From Photobacterium alginatilyticum (lineage in GTDB: Bacteria; Pseudomonadota; Gammaproteobacteria; Enterobacterales; Vibrionaceae): a DNA stretch of 64,000 nucleotides. Both the position numbers and the translations under genes were made by a program. Under the pieces are notes generated by a model that was given only the letters and a program-made list of their open reading frames with translations, ran no database searches and was not told the DNA's origin. Shown here in pieces: positions 36,893 through 45,840 of the stretch (its first letter is position 1; every line of letters starts with the position of its first letter). Where the stretch lies: positions 124,001-188,000 of the forward strand of contig NZ_RSEJ01000003.1 of NCBI RefSeq assembly GCF_009910675.1, given 5' to 3'.

Positions 36893-39673
36893 ATGGTTAA
36901 TTTCAATGCATCAGCGGTTGGACAGACGCGAGCGCTCGATCAGACGCAACATGTTCAGCAGCAATCAACATCATCAACTCCCGGAGCTATCCCACCACCC
37001 GCAACACTATCAACGATACCGAGCCATAACATTACTCAGCCTGCCGATCGGGTGAGTCGATTGTTTTCTGCACCTCAGCTCGCACAGTTCCACCAACTCC
37101 CAGAATCCTCGCGCCATTTATTACTCGAAACGCCTTTTCTCAAGCAGCAGCAAGAACCGCTGAGCAAACAAGCTTTTCATCAGGTGATGGCAGCAGCCGG
37201 TCAGCTAGAAACATATAAAGGCTCTGACGAGCGACTTCAGTTAACAGCCAATGCACTGTTGGGGAAAACCTATGCGGCGGGTGATCAGACTGTTGTAGCC
37301 AAAGCACTGGATCACCTCAGCACCCGTGCCTTGCCGACAGAGGCAAAAGCCAATCTTGTCAAGGCGCAACAGGCGGTAAAGAATCTGGCAACCCAGACGG
37401 ACGCGAAAAGTCACAGCCAGGCCTATGAGGCGTTAAGAGATCTTGCAGCATCAATGCCGAAAAGTGATCCGCAGACACTTTCTGTTCGCCAGCTTGCCGA
37501 GCAAGTAAGAAGCGGCGGGATGGAACAGCTGAGAAATGAGTTTAAGCAGAGTCTGCAACACCAGTTCCATCATCTGACCAAAGGAGGCACGGAGCGTGCC
37601 GTGTCCTTAAAGTTTGATATCGGACCGGCGCTGGGATTATTTAACCTCAAGGCGGCTTCAGCGACCGTCGGGTTTGGGTACGACGTTAAAGTCACTGGTA
37701 ATGACGATACCCGGATCCGGGCATCGCACAAAGGAAGCTTGAGTGTCAATCTGGAAGCGGGTGGCGGTGAAACCCCTGTCAAAGTTGCGCTGAGCGGCAG
37801 TCTGGGGCTAGGCAAGACACAGGCATTTGCCAACCTTGACAGTTTCATTGATTACCATGCCAATGACATGCTGGTTATGTTGGCTGGGGAAGGAGCCGGT
37901 AAGCTAAAGCATAATTTCAAGGGCATGATCCAGGCGCGCAGGGCGGATGCCCAGATGCGTAATGTGGTTAGCCACAACCAGCAACTGACGAAGCAGTTAA
38001 TTCAGCAAAACATATTGGGGCAGGGCGATAAGATTCAAGTCAAACCCCGTCAGTCAGCGACGCCGATCACGGCGGTAGGTATGAGTGTCGACGGTAGTGC
38101 CTCATTGGAGGCCGGCATTCACGCGTTAGCCAAGTTAAAAGGGGCGCTACAGGGTTCTGTTGTTCATACCACCTTTACCAAACATGCCAACTTGCTTGAT
38201 ACCTTGATGACCGAGCCCGATCGCATAGAGAGTCGGCCCGGTAAGTTCTTCTCGGTATCGGTTCCCCTGAAAGATACGGCTGTGATGGATTTGTCTGATT
38301 TTCTCGGTGATCGTCAGACTAAACAAGGCGCGGAAGGAAGACAGTGGATTCAGGAGACAGAAAATGAGCTGAAGAGACTGTCAACAAAACTAAGCGAGGA
38401 GCCGTTCGGCCAGGATCATGACGGGGAGATGTATCAGGACAAACTAGCGGCCAAGCGCAGTGAACTGAAGGATGTCATTGTTGCTCTCAAGCTGGAATAT
38501 GATTCATACCTTAATGTTGTAAATAGCTATGATGCAGCACGAAATGGTGGGGAAAGTGGCGCGATAAAGCGCGATCTTGGCCATATCAAGCATGCTTTTG
38601 AAGGAAGCCGGGGAGCTGAAGGGCGCGGTGAGTATTTAAGGGCAGTAATGTGTACTCATGCCAAGCTGAATCAGGCTTATATGGCAAGCTTCAGGGAAGG
38701 GGAAGTACCGCATCTTAATCCTCAGGAAGCACCGTTTAGCCAGTTTCTGAAAAGTGTGGCTGACGACTTCAGGACACCTCAGCTAAACCTCGAACAGCAA
38801 AAGCATATCGATAAATCTCTTACGCTGACATCGGGAGCCATGAGTACCAATACTCAGTTAATGGGGACCGTTTCTACTTCGGTTCAGGTGCCCGTTTTGG
38901 GCGAAAAAACCGTTGATCTCGGGGTGAAATACAACAAGATCGACGGTGATATCAACCCCGATAATGACGGCGAATATATCAATGCGTCATTGAAGCTTGA
39001 TATCCCGGCAGTGAAGGACAAAAGCTCTGCGATCAAAGGGATCCTCAAAGAAGGCATTGGCCGGTTCTTGAGTGAAAATAGCCTGGAGTTGAGTGAAATT
39101 GACGGCCTGGATGATTTGGCATTAAGTGGCTCGCTGAGCGCCAGTACCCAGTTTGAAGGCAACTTTGTCAAAGGGGAAGACAACAAATACCACCTTCAGT
39201 ATATCCGTGCGACAGAATCGACGTCGTTAGGCGGAAACGCATCAGCCACAGCCGGAGTGGTTAAGCTGGGGGCGGGTATCACTCACAGCAGCAATGATCA
39301 CCTTGCAGAGTGGATCAGTGATAACACACTGACCTACCTGCAGACAAAGTTCAATGGCTGGCAAAACGGCCAGCAGCCTGCACTGTGGGATCAGTACGCA
39401 TCTCACCACGAAACAGGTATCGGCAAAGCCTTCGATAAACTGACAGAGAGTGACTCGAATATTGCCAAAGAGCTGGACAAGCGAGCGAGTGATATACCAA
39501 ACGGGCAGCACCTGAAGGAAGCGCTCTTAGAGAAAGCCGGACAATGGAAGGCTGAACATAATAAGGAAAACTTCCAGCAAGCGATGGGCGCTCTGAATGA
39601 CTATTTCGAAGCGCAGTACCTGACCTATAAAAGCGAAAGTGCTGAGCGATTGACGCCTAGATATAACGATTAG
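36893..39673 (+). CDS. Putative type III secreted effector, 926 aa
   Basis: Unrecognised. The first 60 residues are Gln/Ser/Thr/Pro rich and look disordered, as in secretion signals. There are helical parts (about 60-230, 480-640). Two long stretches with alternating polar/apolar residues, about 235-320 (AVSLKFDIGPALGLF, GSLSVNLEAGGG, VKVALSGSLGLGK) and 640-820 (LMGTVSTSVQVPVLG, INASLKLDIP, LSGSLSASTQFEGNF), suggest amphipathic beta sheets, possibly a beta-barrel-like fold. That recalls pore-forming AvrE-class effectors, though no sequence motif supports that family. A class I chaperone gene precedes it. A second copy of its last 52 codons lies at 45378-45536. Confidence 0.65.
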   Translation: MVNFNASAVGQTRALDQTQHVQQQSTSSTPGAIPPPATLSTIPSHNITQPADRVSRLFSAPQLAQFHQLPESSRHLLLETPFLKQQQEPLSKQAFHQVMAAAGQLETYKGSDERLQLTANALLGKTYAAGDQTVVAKALDHLSTRALPTEAKANLVKAQQAVKNLATQTDAKSHSQAYEALRDLAASMPKSDPQTLSVRQLAEQVRSGGMEQLRNEFKQSLQHQFHHLTKGGTERAVSLKFDIGPALGLFNLKAASATVGFGYDVKVTGNDDTRIRASHKGSLSVNLEAGGGETPVKVALSGSLGLGKTQAFANLDSFIDYHANDMLVMLAGEGAGKLKHNFKGMIQARRADAQMRNVVSHNQQLTKQLIQQNILGQGDKIQVKPRQSATPITAVGMSVDGSASLEAGIHALAKLKGALQGSVVHTTFTKHANLLDTLMTEPDRIESRPGKFFSVSVPLKDTAVMDLSDFLGDRQTKQGAEGRQWIQETENELKRLSTKLSEEPFGQDHDGEMYQDKLAAKRSELKDVIVALKLEYDSYLNVVNSYDAARNGGESGAIKRDLGHIKHAFEGSRGAEGRGEYLRAVMCTHAKLNQAYMASFREGEVPHLNPQEAPFSQFLKSVADDFRTPQLNLEQQKHIDKSLTLTSGAMSTNTQLMGTVSTSVQVPVLGEKTVDLGVKYNKIDGDINPDNDGEYINASLKLDIPAVKDKSSAIKGILKEGIGRFLSENSLELSEIDGLDDLALSGSLSASTQFEGNFVKGEDNKYHLQYIRATESTSLGGNASATAGVVKLGAGITHSSNDHLAEWISDNTLTYLQTKFNGWQNGQQPALWDQYASHHETGIGKAFDKLTESDSNIAKELDKRASDIPNGQHLKEALLEKAGQWKAEHNKENFQQAMGALNDYFEAQYLTYKSESAERLTPRYND

Positions 39674-39708
39674 TTTTAGTGATTTGGTTATTGAATTAGC
39701 GTGGAATC

Positions 39709-39757
39709 AACCTGTCAGTTTCGACTAGAGCTGACAGGTTGAGTTAACTTGTTTTTG
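39709..39757 (+). terminator. Terminator after 926-aa effector gene
   Basis: AACCTGTCAG - 12-base loop - CTGACAGGTT, then GAGTTAACTTGTTTTTG. The same hairpin with a compensatory base-pair change recurs at 45572-45603. Confidence 0.75.
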
Positions 39758-39824
39758 CCCTAAATCTTGTTAGTCTGATTTCATATCTCAATTCATTAAG
39801 CAGTTATTTGACCAACCTTTTCTA

Positions 39825-42044
39825 ATGAATGTAATGTGTCAAAATAATCTACGGAACATTATGATTTATTGGGGAAAACCAGTGTTAACTGATATTGTGC
39901 TAGATAATGTAGCGAGCTATAGGTCAAAAAACGAGCTAAAAACTGACAAAAAAGTCAATATAATCTATGGACTGAACGGGTCAGGAAAAAGTACTTTTTC
40001 AAACTATTTTTATAATCCTGAAAGTACAAAATATCGGCAGTGCTCTCACCTTGGTTCTGATGATACAGTTCTTGTTTACAACCAGAAATTCATCCAAGAT
40101 AACTTCTATGCAAAAGATACTCTTAGCGGTATTTTTAGCCTATCTAAGGAAAATAAAGAAGCAAAAGAGAAGGTTGAGGCAGTTACTCTTGAATTAGAGC
40201 AAATTGCTAAAGATAAGCAGCAGATCCAAAAAGAAATCGGTGAACAACGTTCTAAGATTAATGAAGCAAAGGAAAAAGCTCAAAAGAAAATTTGGGAAAT
40301 CAAAACCAACTACGCAGGTGGTGATCGTGTACTTGAATTTTGTCTGAAAGGTAAAATGGGCGGTAAAGAACCACTTTTCAATCATCTTTGCTCTATACCC
40401 CTACCTACATCTAAACCATCTAAGACAATTGCAGACCTCAAAGAAGAAGCAAATGCTATAGATGGTGATACTGCAATTAAACACTCTGTTCTTTGTAAGC
40501 TAGGCATGTTTGATTTATCTGCTGATGACTTAGCTTCATTAAATGAAATCATTGTAGGTAGCGAAGACAGTCCAGTTGCAAAACTTATTGGGAAGCTTAA
40601 AAACTCTGACTGGGTAAGTGAAGGCCTTAAATACCTCGATCAAATCGAGGGCTCTCAGTGCCCTTTCTGTCAATCAGAGACGATTACAGAACAACTAGCC
40701 GAACAAATTCGTGGCTATTTTGACGAGTCATACCAGAACAGCGTGAATGGAGTTAAAGCAATTCAGGCTCGTTACAGCGCAATCGTTGAGAGTATTCCAA
40801 GCCTAGACGATTATAAAGCAACTCAATTCTCTACAGGCTACATAGCTCAATTAAATGAACATTACACCAAACTATCTAGAGACGCAGAAGCTAATCTCAA
40901 GCTAATTAAGCAGAAAGTTTCAAACCCTAGTCTACAAGTCGTATTGACAGATGTTTCTGAGTCTGTTGAAGCATTTAACTTTGTTGTTGATTCGATTAAT
41001 AAGCTTATAAGTGAACATAATGCTAAGATCGATAACTCTGCAATTGAACTAACCAAAATTAAGGCTGAGTTTTGGCAAATCTTACGATACGAATATGACC
41101 AGACAATCAGCAATTTCAATGATTTTCAAAAAGGTGCCAACAAGGTCATCGCGGACAAAACTAAAGAGGAAACTGCAAAAGTAGGTCTAGAAGAAGCAAA
41201 GGACGCTGAAAGGGCTGAGCATCAAAAATCAACTGTAAATATTGATGATGCGATATTCAGTATTAATCAAGGCTTAACGGATATTGGCATTACAGACTTC
41301 TACATAGAGAAGTATGAAGATGAGTTGTATCGCTTAGTTCGTACTGACTCTAACTCGAAAATCTTTTCATCATTAAGTGAAGGCGAAAAGATGATTATCA
41401 GCTTCTTGTACTTTAGAGAGCTATTCAAAGGGAAGCGGAGCGCAACGGAAGGACAAGTAAAAAAAGTCGCGGTCATTGACGATCCAGTATCAAGCTTGTC
41501 ACACATCTTTGTCTACAACATAGGCCAATTAATCAAAAATGATTTTTTTAATTCAGAAGACATTGAGCAAGTATTTGTCTTAACTCATAGCTTGTACTTT
41601 TTCTATGAACTTGCTGATGCGAATCACAAAAGAAGGAAAGAAAATCAAAATTTATACCGTCTATCGAAGAATGCCTGCGGCAGTTCAATTAACACAATGA
41701 AATATGAAGAAGTACAAAATGACTATCAATCTTATTGGTCTGTAATTAATGATGATAAACAGCCACCAGCATTAATTGCTAACTGTATGAGAAATATTAT
41801 TGAATATTTCTTTAACTTTGTGCAGAAAGCCGATCTAAGTAATGTGGTTCAAAAGCCCGAATTGAAGAATCCAAGGTTTCAGTCATTTGTACGTTACATC
41901 AATCGCGAGTCGCACTCATTAGGTCAGAATATCTTCGATTTTAAGGAGTTTAATTACCACGATTTTAAAGAGGGCTTTAGATTGGTTTTTGAACAGACAG
42001 GCTATCCTGAACACTATGAAAAAATGTCCAGAATTAGAACCTAA
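39825..42044 (+). CDS. RloC/PrrC-like AAA ATPase, candidate anticodon nuclease
   Basis: Up to 739 aa. The GTG at 39882 has a better GGGGAA site and gives a family-like start (MLTDIVLDNVASYR), so the first 19 residues may be untranslated. Walker A YGLNGSGKST (G49-S56), Q-loop region, long coiled coils (130-170 and 290-500) with CPFC (C279-C282), the zinc-hook position known in RloC and Rad50, ABC signature SSLSEGEKM and Walker B VAVIDDPVSSLSH. After the ATPase core, R656-x3-E660 and H697 match the Arg-Glu-His spacing of PrrC/RloC anticodon nucleases. It would cleave tRNA during phage infection. AT-rich, unlike its sct neighbours. No restriction genes lie beside it. Confidence 0.7.
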   Translation: MNVMCQNNLRNIMIYWGKPVLTDIVLDNVASYRSKNELKTDKKVNIIYGLNGSGKSTFSNYFYNPESTKYRQCSHLGSDDTVLVYNQKFIQDNFYAKDTLSGIFSLSKENKEAKEKVEAVTLELEQIAKDKQQIQKEIGEQRSKINEAKEKAQKKIWEIKTNYAGGDRVLEFCLKGKMGGKEPLFNHLCSIPLPTSKPSKTIADLKEEANAIDGDTAIKHSVLCKLGMFDLSADDLASLNEIIVGSEDSPVAKLIGKLKNSDWVSEGLKYLDQIEGSQCPFCQSETITEQLAEQIRGYFDESYQNSVNGVKAIQARYSAIVESIPSLDDYKATQFSTGYIAQLNEHYTKLSRDAEANLKLIKQKVSNPSLQVVLTDVSESVEAFNFVVDSINKLISEHNAKIDNSAIELTKIKAEFWQILRYEYDQTISNFNDFQKGANKVIADKTKEETAKVGLEEAKDAERAEHQKSTVNIDDAIFSINQGLTDIGITDFYIEKYEDELYRLVRTDSNSKIFSSLSEGEKMIISFLYFRELFKGKRSATEGQVKKVAVIDDPVSSLSHIFVYNIGQLIKNDFFNSEDIEQVFVLTHSLYFFYELADANHKRRKENQNLYRLSKNACGSSINTMKYEEVQNDYQSYWSVINDDKQPPALIANCMRNIIEYFFNFVQKADLSNVVQKPELKNPRFQSFVRYINRESHSLGQNIFDFKEFNYHDFKEGFRLVFEQTGYPEHYEKMSRIRT

Positions 42045-42954
42045 CGCTAGCAAAGGCCACTCGTACGAGTGGTGTTTCCGTAAAAAAGTGGACGAACTTG
42101 GGTACTTCAGCTAATGCTGAAGTTGTTGCATTAGACAACAAGTATATTTCCCCACATTAAGCCAGCTGAACATCGCTGGCTCAAAAGTGCCCATTATCAT
42201 TTAGAGCAGATGTCCATATACGTTGTATTAAATAAAATTTGCTATATCTCAGCTAATGTTAAAGACAGTTTACTAGGTCAATCAATAGTAAGACGTTGGC
42301 AATCCCTTTTACAAGCTCACTGAGCTTAGGTAAATTCTCAAATTTCTCACTACTTATGTTTTATACAGGCGACTTCTGTACACGATAATAAACGCTGTAT
42401 TTTGTCAAATAGAGCTGACTTTTCGTGTATGGACGCTATAGCGAACCAAATATTAAGCAGTTAAGCGCCACAGTGGCTCGTTTTTGCCGCGCGTCACTAA
42501 TAGAAAATCTGAGCTTCCTCATTTTTCTAGCATATCCGAGCGGCTTATTAGCATTTTTCCTGTGATAGTTGAGTAACTAAGGGGGATTGGGCAAAAATTT
42601 CAAGTGGAAAGACGAGCTCACCGACTAATATAATGTCAGCTGCCGGGGGGCAAATAAAACATGGCAATATTAGAATTATTGTCTAAAAGCTCTTGAAGAT
42701 AATCTTTATAGATGCTTTGTCAATTATATGCATTACTCAAAAGTCTTAACTCTCACCTACCTAGAAGTAATGAGGTTTAATTGTGAGGTTCTAGAAGTCA
42801 AAGCGTGCGATAAATTTCAAGTTAAATTGGCGTATAAATAAGGCTTTAGCTTTAACTCTAGAGTGAAAGCACTGCTCAATAGATTTATCTGACATTTCAC
42901 AATGACAAAGCCGCCCATGGAAACATTGGCGGCGTTTAGGAAAGTAAATAACAG
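42045..42954. other. 910-base gap with three strong hairpins, no gene
   Basis: No credible ORF. Soon after the ATPase gene stand three perfect dyads: CCACTCGTACGAGTGG (42057-42072), ACTTCAGC-TAAT-GCTGAAGT (42104-42123) and AGCCAGC-N8-GCTGGCT (42160-42181). The first may terminate the ATPase gene. The rest of the stretch is AT-rich and looks like decayed sequence. Confidence 0.5.
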
Positions 42955-44043
42955 CTAATTCGCAACCAACATTTCCTCACATCTGAGTTTAGCTACGTTT
43001 TCTTGTTTTGTAGATGTACATAACTCATCTTTGCATTTGTCTTTGGGTTGATTGTATTTGTTTATGCAGGCAGTTACGCACCCCTCAAACATCACTTCCA
43101 TGCAGATTTCAAACTTCTTGCTTGAATCATCCTTAAAATCTGTTTGTTGAGATATTAAGTCTTCAACATGGTACAGAAGCCTTTTATAGGCATTAGTGGC
43201 CTGTTTTGTGTCTACCTTCGGGAAATACGGAGAATGACCGTTCCATGAGTCAACATTGTCAATCGTGTATTGCAGCATTTTCCTGATTCGTTTGAGATCT
43301 GCTGGGTGCGATTTTTGGTATTCATTTTCGACACCAAATTCATCCATGTAGTACCAATACATGAGCGCAGGAAACGCTGCGGCAGGTGGTAAGCCGAGTT
43401 TGATTAGGGTTTTACTAGCCCAGTCATCGGCTTCTTGTTCTCTTTTTCTATTTTCTTCTAATGAGATAGAAGGATTTTCAATATGACCCAATACGTGATG
43501 GGCAATTTCATGAGCCAATACGTACCAGAGAACTAACGCATGGTTACCATAAACAGTCGCGACGAACTTTTTATCGTTCCATGGAGAGTTATTTCCCGAT
43601 AGCCCCGCATAATCCCATGCCGATTGATTAACGTGTGTGATGCTATTTTTGGCATAGTTTTCGGTGACGTATCGCGTGTATTCTTCACCAAAATTATTGA
43701 TGTCAAGTGCTGCTTCCATGTGGTGGGCAAAAGTAATCATAAATGTCACTGTAGAATACCCTGTGCTGACTTGAATATGTCGTTGACCTTTAGCAGTTTT
43801 GAAAGCTCTTACTATGTCGGGGTTTCTGTTCTGCCACACGCCAATATTAATCTTATTTATGATGCCCTTTTCTTTCTTAGTACTTACGCTATTAATTTCG
43901 TGCAGACCGTCTACGAGCATGTCATAAGTGGTTTTTTTTACCTCCTTCATCCCGCTATTTGGGCTCGAACCAAGTGAGGGAAAAGTAAATGAGAGTAGAG
44001 TAGTGACAATAACTACTGCTTTTAATAGGTTCCATTTCTCCAT
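42955..44043 (-). CDS. Secreted HExxH zinc metalloprotease-like protein
   Basis: 362 aa. A signal peptide (LLKAVVIVTTLLSFTFPSLGS) is followed by a mature domain with HEIAHHVLGH (H178, E179, H182) and, about 30 residues later, REQEADDWA, whose Glu would be the third zinc ligand, as in M48-like enzymes. A C-terminal region has six or more cysteines (EICMEVMFEGCVTACINKYNQPKD), likely disulfide-bonded. It is therefore a periplasmic or secreted zinc peptidase of unknown target. It overlaps the upstream membrane-protein gene by 22 bases, so the two are cotranslated. Confidence 0.75.
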   Translation of the reverse strand: MEKWNLLKAVVIVTTLLSFTFPSLGSSPNSGMKEVKKTTYDMLVDGLHEINSVSTKKEKGIINKINIGVWQNRNPDIVRAFKTAKGQRHIQVSTGYSTVTFMITFAHHMEAALDINNFGEEYTRYVTENYAKNSITHVNQSAWDYAGLSGNNSPWNDKKFVATVYGNHALVLWYVLAHEIAHHVLGHIENPSISLEENRKREQEADDWASKTLIKLGLPPAAAFPALMYWYYMDEFGVENEYQKSHPADLKRIRKMLQYTIDNVDSWNGHSPYFPKVDTKQATNAYKRLLYHVEDLISQQTDFKDDSSKKFEICMEVMFEGCVTACINKYNQPKDKCKDELCTSTKQENVAKLRCEEMLVAN

Positions 44044-44564
44044 GATTCTATCTCCATGAATGATTCAGTGTTTCTACAGGCATGCTGTTGGTCTTGTGAG
44101 TAACACTTTTTGTATTCATCAACCTTCTCAGCCCCAAATACTTGGCGAACGAGATTGTCTCGATACCCCTGTAAGCTGTTTATAGCTTTTTTGATTCTCT
44201 TTCTTTTCCCGGGTATCGTGGCCAGCATTTCCATATCTACAAGGCTTAAGGTATTGATTGATTGAGCAATCACTTTTCGCTCATCTTTATTTTCTCCAGC
44301 GTACATTATTATGGCTTCATCTTTTTTAGTCGTGCGTGTTAAACCGTTGATGAGTGCGATTGAAAGTACGATTGAACCAAATAAGGCGAAAAATACTCCT
44401 GGTCCAGCTTTTTGCAAAGCAAACTTATAACCTTTCCCTGAGAACACTGCAGATTGAGGGTCAACGACTCCAACCCGAAATAAGTTCCAACCAAGAAAGA
44501 TGGAAGCGCCGGAAAAAATGACGATAATTAGCCTTTCAATTCCTCTGATTATTTCAATATCCAT
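44022..44564 (-). CDS. Two-helix membrane protein, partner of the metalloprotease
   Basis: 180 aa with TM segments near residues 10-30 (LIIVIFSGASIFLGWNLF) and 54-76 (GVFFALFGSIVLSIALINGL), then a basic helical cytoplasmic tail (KDERKVIAQSINTLSLV, KRKRIKKAINSLQGYRDN) ending with two cysteines. No family recognised. The overlap with the protease gene suggests a functional pair. Confidence 0.65.
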   Translation of the reverse strand: MDIEIIRGIERLIIVIFSGASIFLGWNLFRVGVVDPQSAVFSGKGYKFALQKAGPGVFFALFGSIVLSIALINGLTRTTKKDEAIIMYAGENKDERKVIAQSINTLSLVDMEMLATIPGKRKRIKKAINSLQGYRDNLVRQVFGAEKVDEYKKCYSQDQQHACRNTESFMEIESWRNGTY

Positions 44565-44764
44565 CTGATTTTACTCCTAACATTATTGCCAAAAGAATAG
44601 TAGGGAATTTAATTTACATCAAAGAAAGCGTGTGAAATTTGAGCAGTAAATCTAAGAATTGTCATATCCTATAGGTTGGATACAAGAAGTACCTTTTTAA
44701 AGGAAAGCGACTACAGATAAATATTATCGACTCGCTTTTGAATTGCTTGATATGGAGGCTTAAT

Positions 44765-44947
44765 ATGATTAAAGCCTACGTAAGCTTTGTTGAACCTCTA
44801 TTTAGAAGAAGCTTAAACTGTAGTTGCGTAGTGACCACTAATCAAAATCGTAGCAAATCCGTGTCATTTCTTATGGATGTAAAGCAAAAACGAAAAGTTA
44901 GATGCTTTTTCTTATCTCAGATAAGTCCGTTAGTTCGGCAGCGCTAA
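44765..44947 (+). CDS. Small basic ORF (doubtful)
   Basis: 60 codons from an ATG with a good GGAGG site 7 bases upstream, but the product (MIKAYVSFVEPLFRRSLN...) matches nothing I know and lies in a decayed region that runs into a duplicated repeat. Its end touches the start of repeat copy 1. Confidence 0.2.
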   Translation: MIKAYVSFVEPLFRRSLNCSCVVTTNQNRSKSVSFLMDVKQKRKVRCFFLSQISPLVRQR

Positions 44948-45070
44948 AACGTTTCTGCCCAATAACGAGTTACTGACGCTGAATATTTTTGTGATCACCA
45001 AGCGATTCTATCGTATGTTCAGCTCACACAGCTAAACCTACCAGGTCAATTTTGAATCAATACAAATAAA

Positions 45071-45102
45071 AAATCCCAGCCAATGATACTTGGCTGGGAT
45101 TT
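45071..45102 (-). terminator. Terminator of the chemoreceptor remnant, copy 1
   Basis: AAATCCCAGCCAA - TGATAC - TTGGCTGGGATTT, a perfect 13-bp stem. Read on the minus strand it runs into a T-run (TTTTTTATTT), right for the minus-strand chemoreceptor remnant. Confidence 0.75.
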
Positions 45103-45140
45103 GCTAGTTGTTATAGACTAAATCTGTTCGTTGAAAATGC

Positions 45141-45283
45141 TTAATCAACCTTGAAGTAACTGACTTCTTCTTTTAGCTCTGTAGCTAGCTAATTCAAAGA
45201 ATTAACCGCTTTCTAGTCGCTTTGGCAACTTCACGGATACTGGTCAGTGAATCTGATGCTTGTTGTTCGATACTGGTAAGCCA
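45141..45283 (-). pseudogene. Methyl-accepting chemotaxis protein, 3-prime remnant (copy 1)
   Basis: Minus-strand translation gives TSIEQQASDSLTSIREVA, then after a frameshift AVNSLN, a stop, LATELKEEVSYFKVD and the natural stop. TELKEEVSYFKV is the usual C-terminal end of vibrio chemoreceptors. Only about 45 codons remain. The same frameshift occurs in copy 2, so the gene was dead before it was duplicated. Confidence 0.75.
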
Positions 45284-45377
45284 GCCTACTGTTTGAAGTC
45301 GCTGGCTTTACTGGTGTTTCCGTTATTGACGATGACTAGCCACATTATCAGCTCAAATCCTTTATTGAGCAGCTCTG

Positions 45378-45536
45378 AAGGAAGCGCTATTAGAGAAAGC
45401 TGGACAATGGAAGGCTGAACACAGTAAGGAAAACTTTCAGCTAGCGATGGGCGCCCTGAATGACTATTTTGAAGCGCAGTACCTGACATATAAAAGTGAA
45501 AGTGCCGAACGGCTGACGCCTAAACATAACGATTAG
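45378..45536 (+). pseudogene. 3-prime fragment of a second copy of the 926-aa effector gene
   Basis: 52 codons plus stop code for KEALLEKAGQWKAEH...LTPKHND, differing from the end of the protein at 36893-39673 at only four residues, with many more silent changes. No upstream part is present; the junction with the repeat lies at about 45366-45377. The downstream flank, including the terminator, also matches 39674-39760. It is a leftover from duplication or recombination and cannot be expressed alone. Confidence 0.88.
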
Positions 45537-45571
45537 CTAAAGTGGTTCGGTCATTGAATCAGCCTGGAATC

Positions 45572-45617
45572 AACCTGCCAGTTCCGACTAGAGCTGGCAG
45601 GTTGTGCTGACTCGTTT
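45572..45617 (+). terminator. Duplicated effector terminator with compensatory change
   Basis: AACCTGCCAG - 12-base loop - CTGGCAGGTT, then GTGCTGACTCGTTTTTG. Compared with 39709-39740 a T:A pair has become C:G on both arms, so the stem is kept. Confidence 0.7.
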
Positions 45618-45840
45618 TTGCCCCTTTCCGAGTTTGCATAACAGAATAGCTCTCTTCCTTAGCGGAAAACAGCCCAACTTTTTCTAATGGTTGACTGTAC
45701 AGCACCAGCGCACGCTTTCTCCCAAAAGTAATCAAAAGGACAAAAAATCCAATCAACTGATAAGTGAATAATCATTTCATTCGCATATTGGCAGTAAGTA
45801 TTTGAGTAAACTCTGGTATTTTGACTACCAGAGGATCTTA

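Larger units (their letters stand above)
44947..45371. repeat. Diverged direct repeat, copy 1
   Basis: About 425 bases that match 48373-48792 in the same orientation with scattered substitutions and small indels (shared blocks: CCAATAACGAGTTA, GACGCTGAAT, CGTATGTTCAGC, CTTGAAGTAACTGACTTCTT, GACGATGACTAGCCACATTA). It contains a dead chemoreceptor 3-prime end, its terminator and a fragment of the gene at 48707. The two copies flank the effector-tail fragment and the CMD/AKR/LysR cassette. Confidence 0.8.

Noticed and set aside
45286..45756. Two short minus-strand frames (67 and 65 codons) around the effector fragment
   Set aside because: They run antisense across the effector tail and repeat copy 1. 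Their shared KGFELIMWLVIVN part is a fragment of the gene at 48707.
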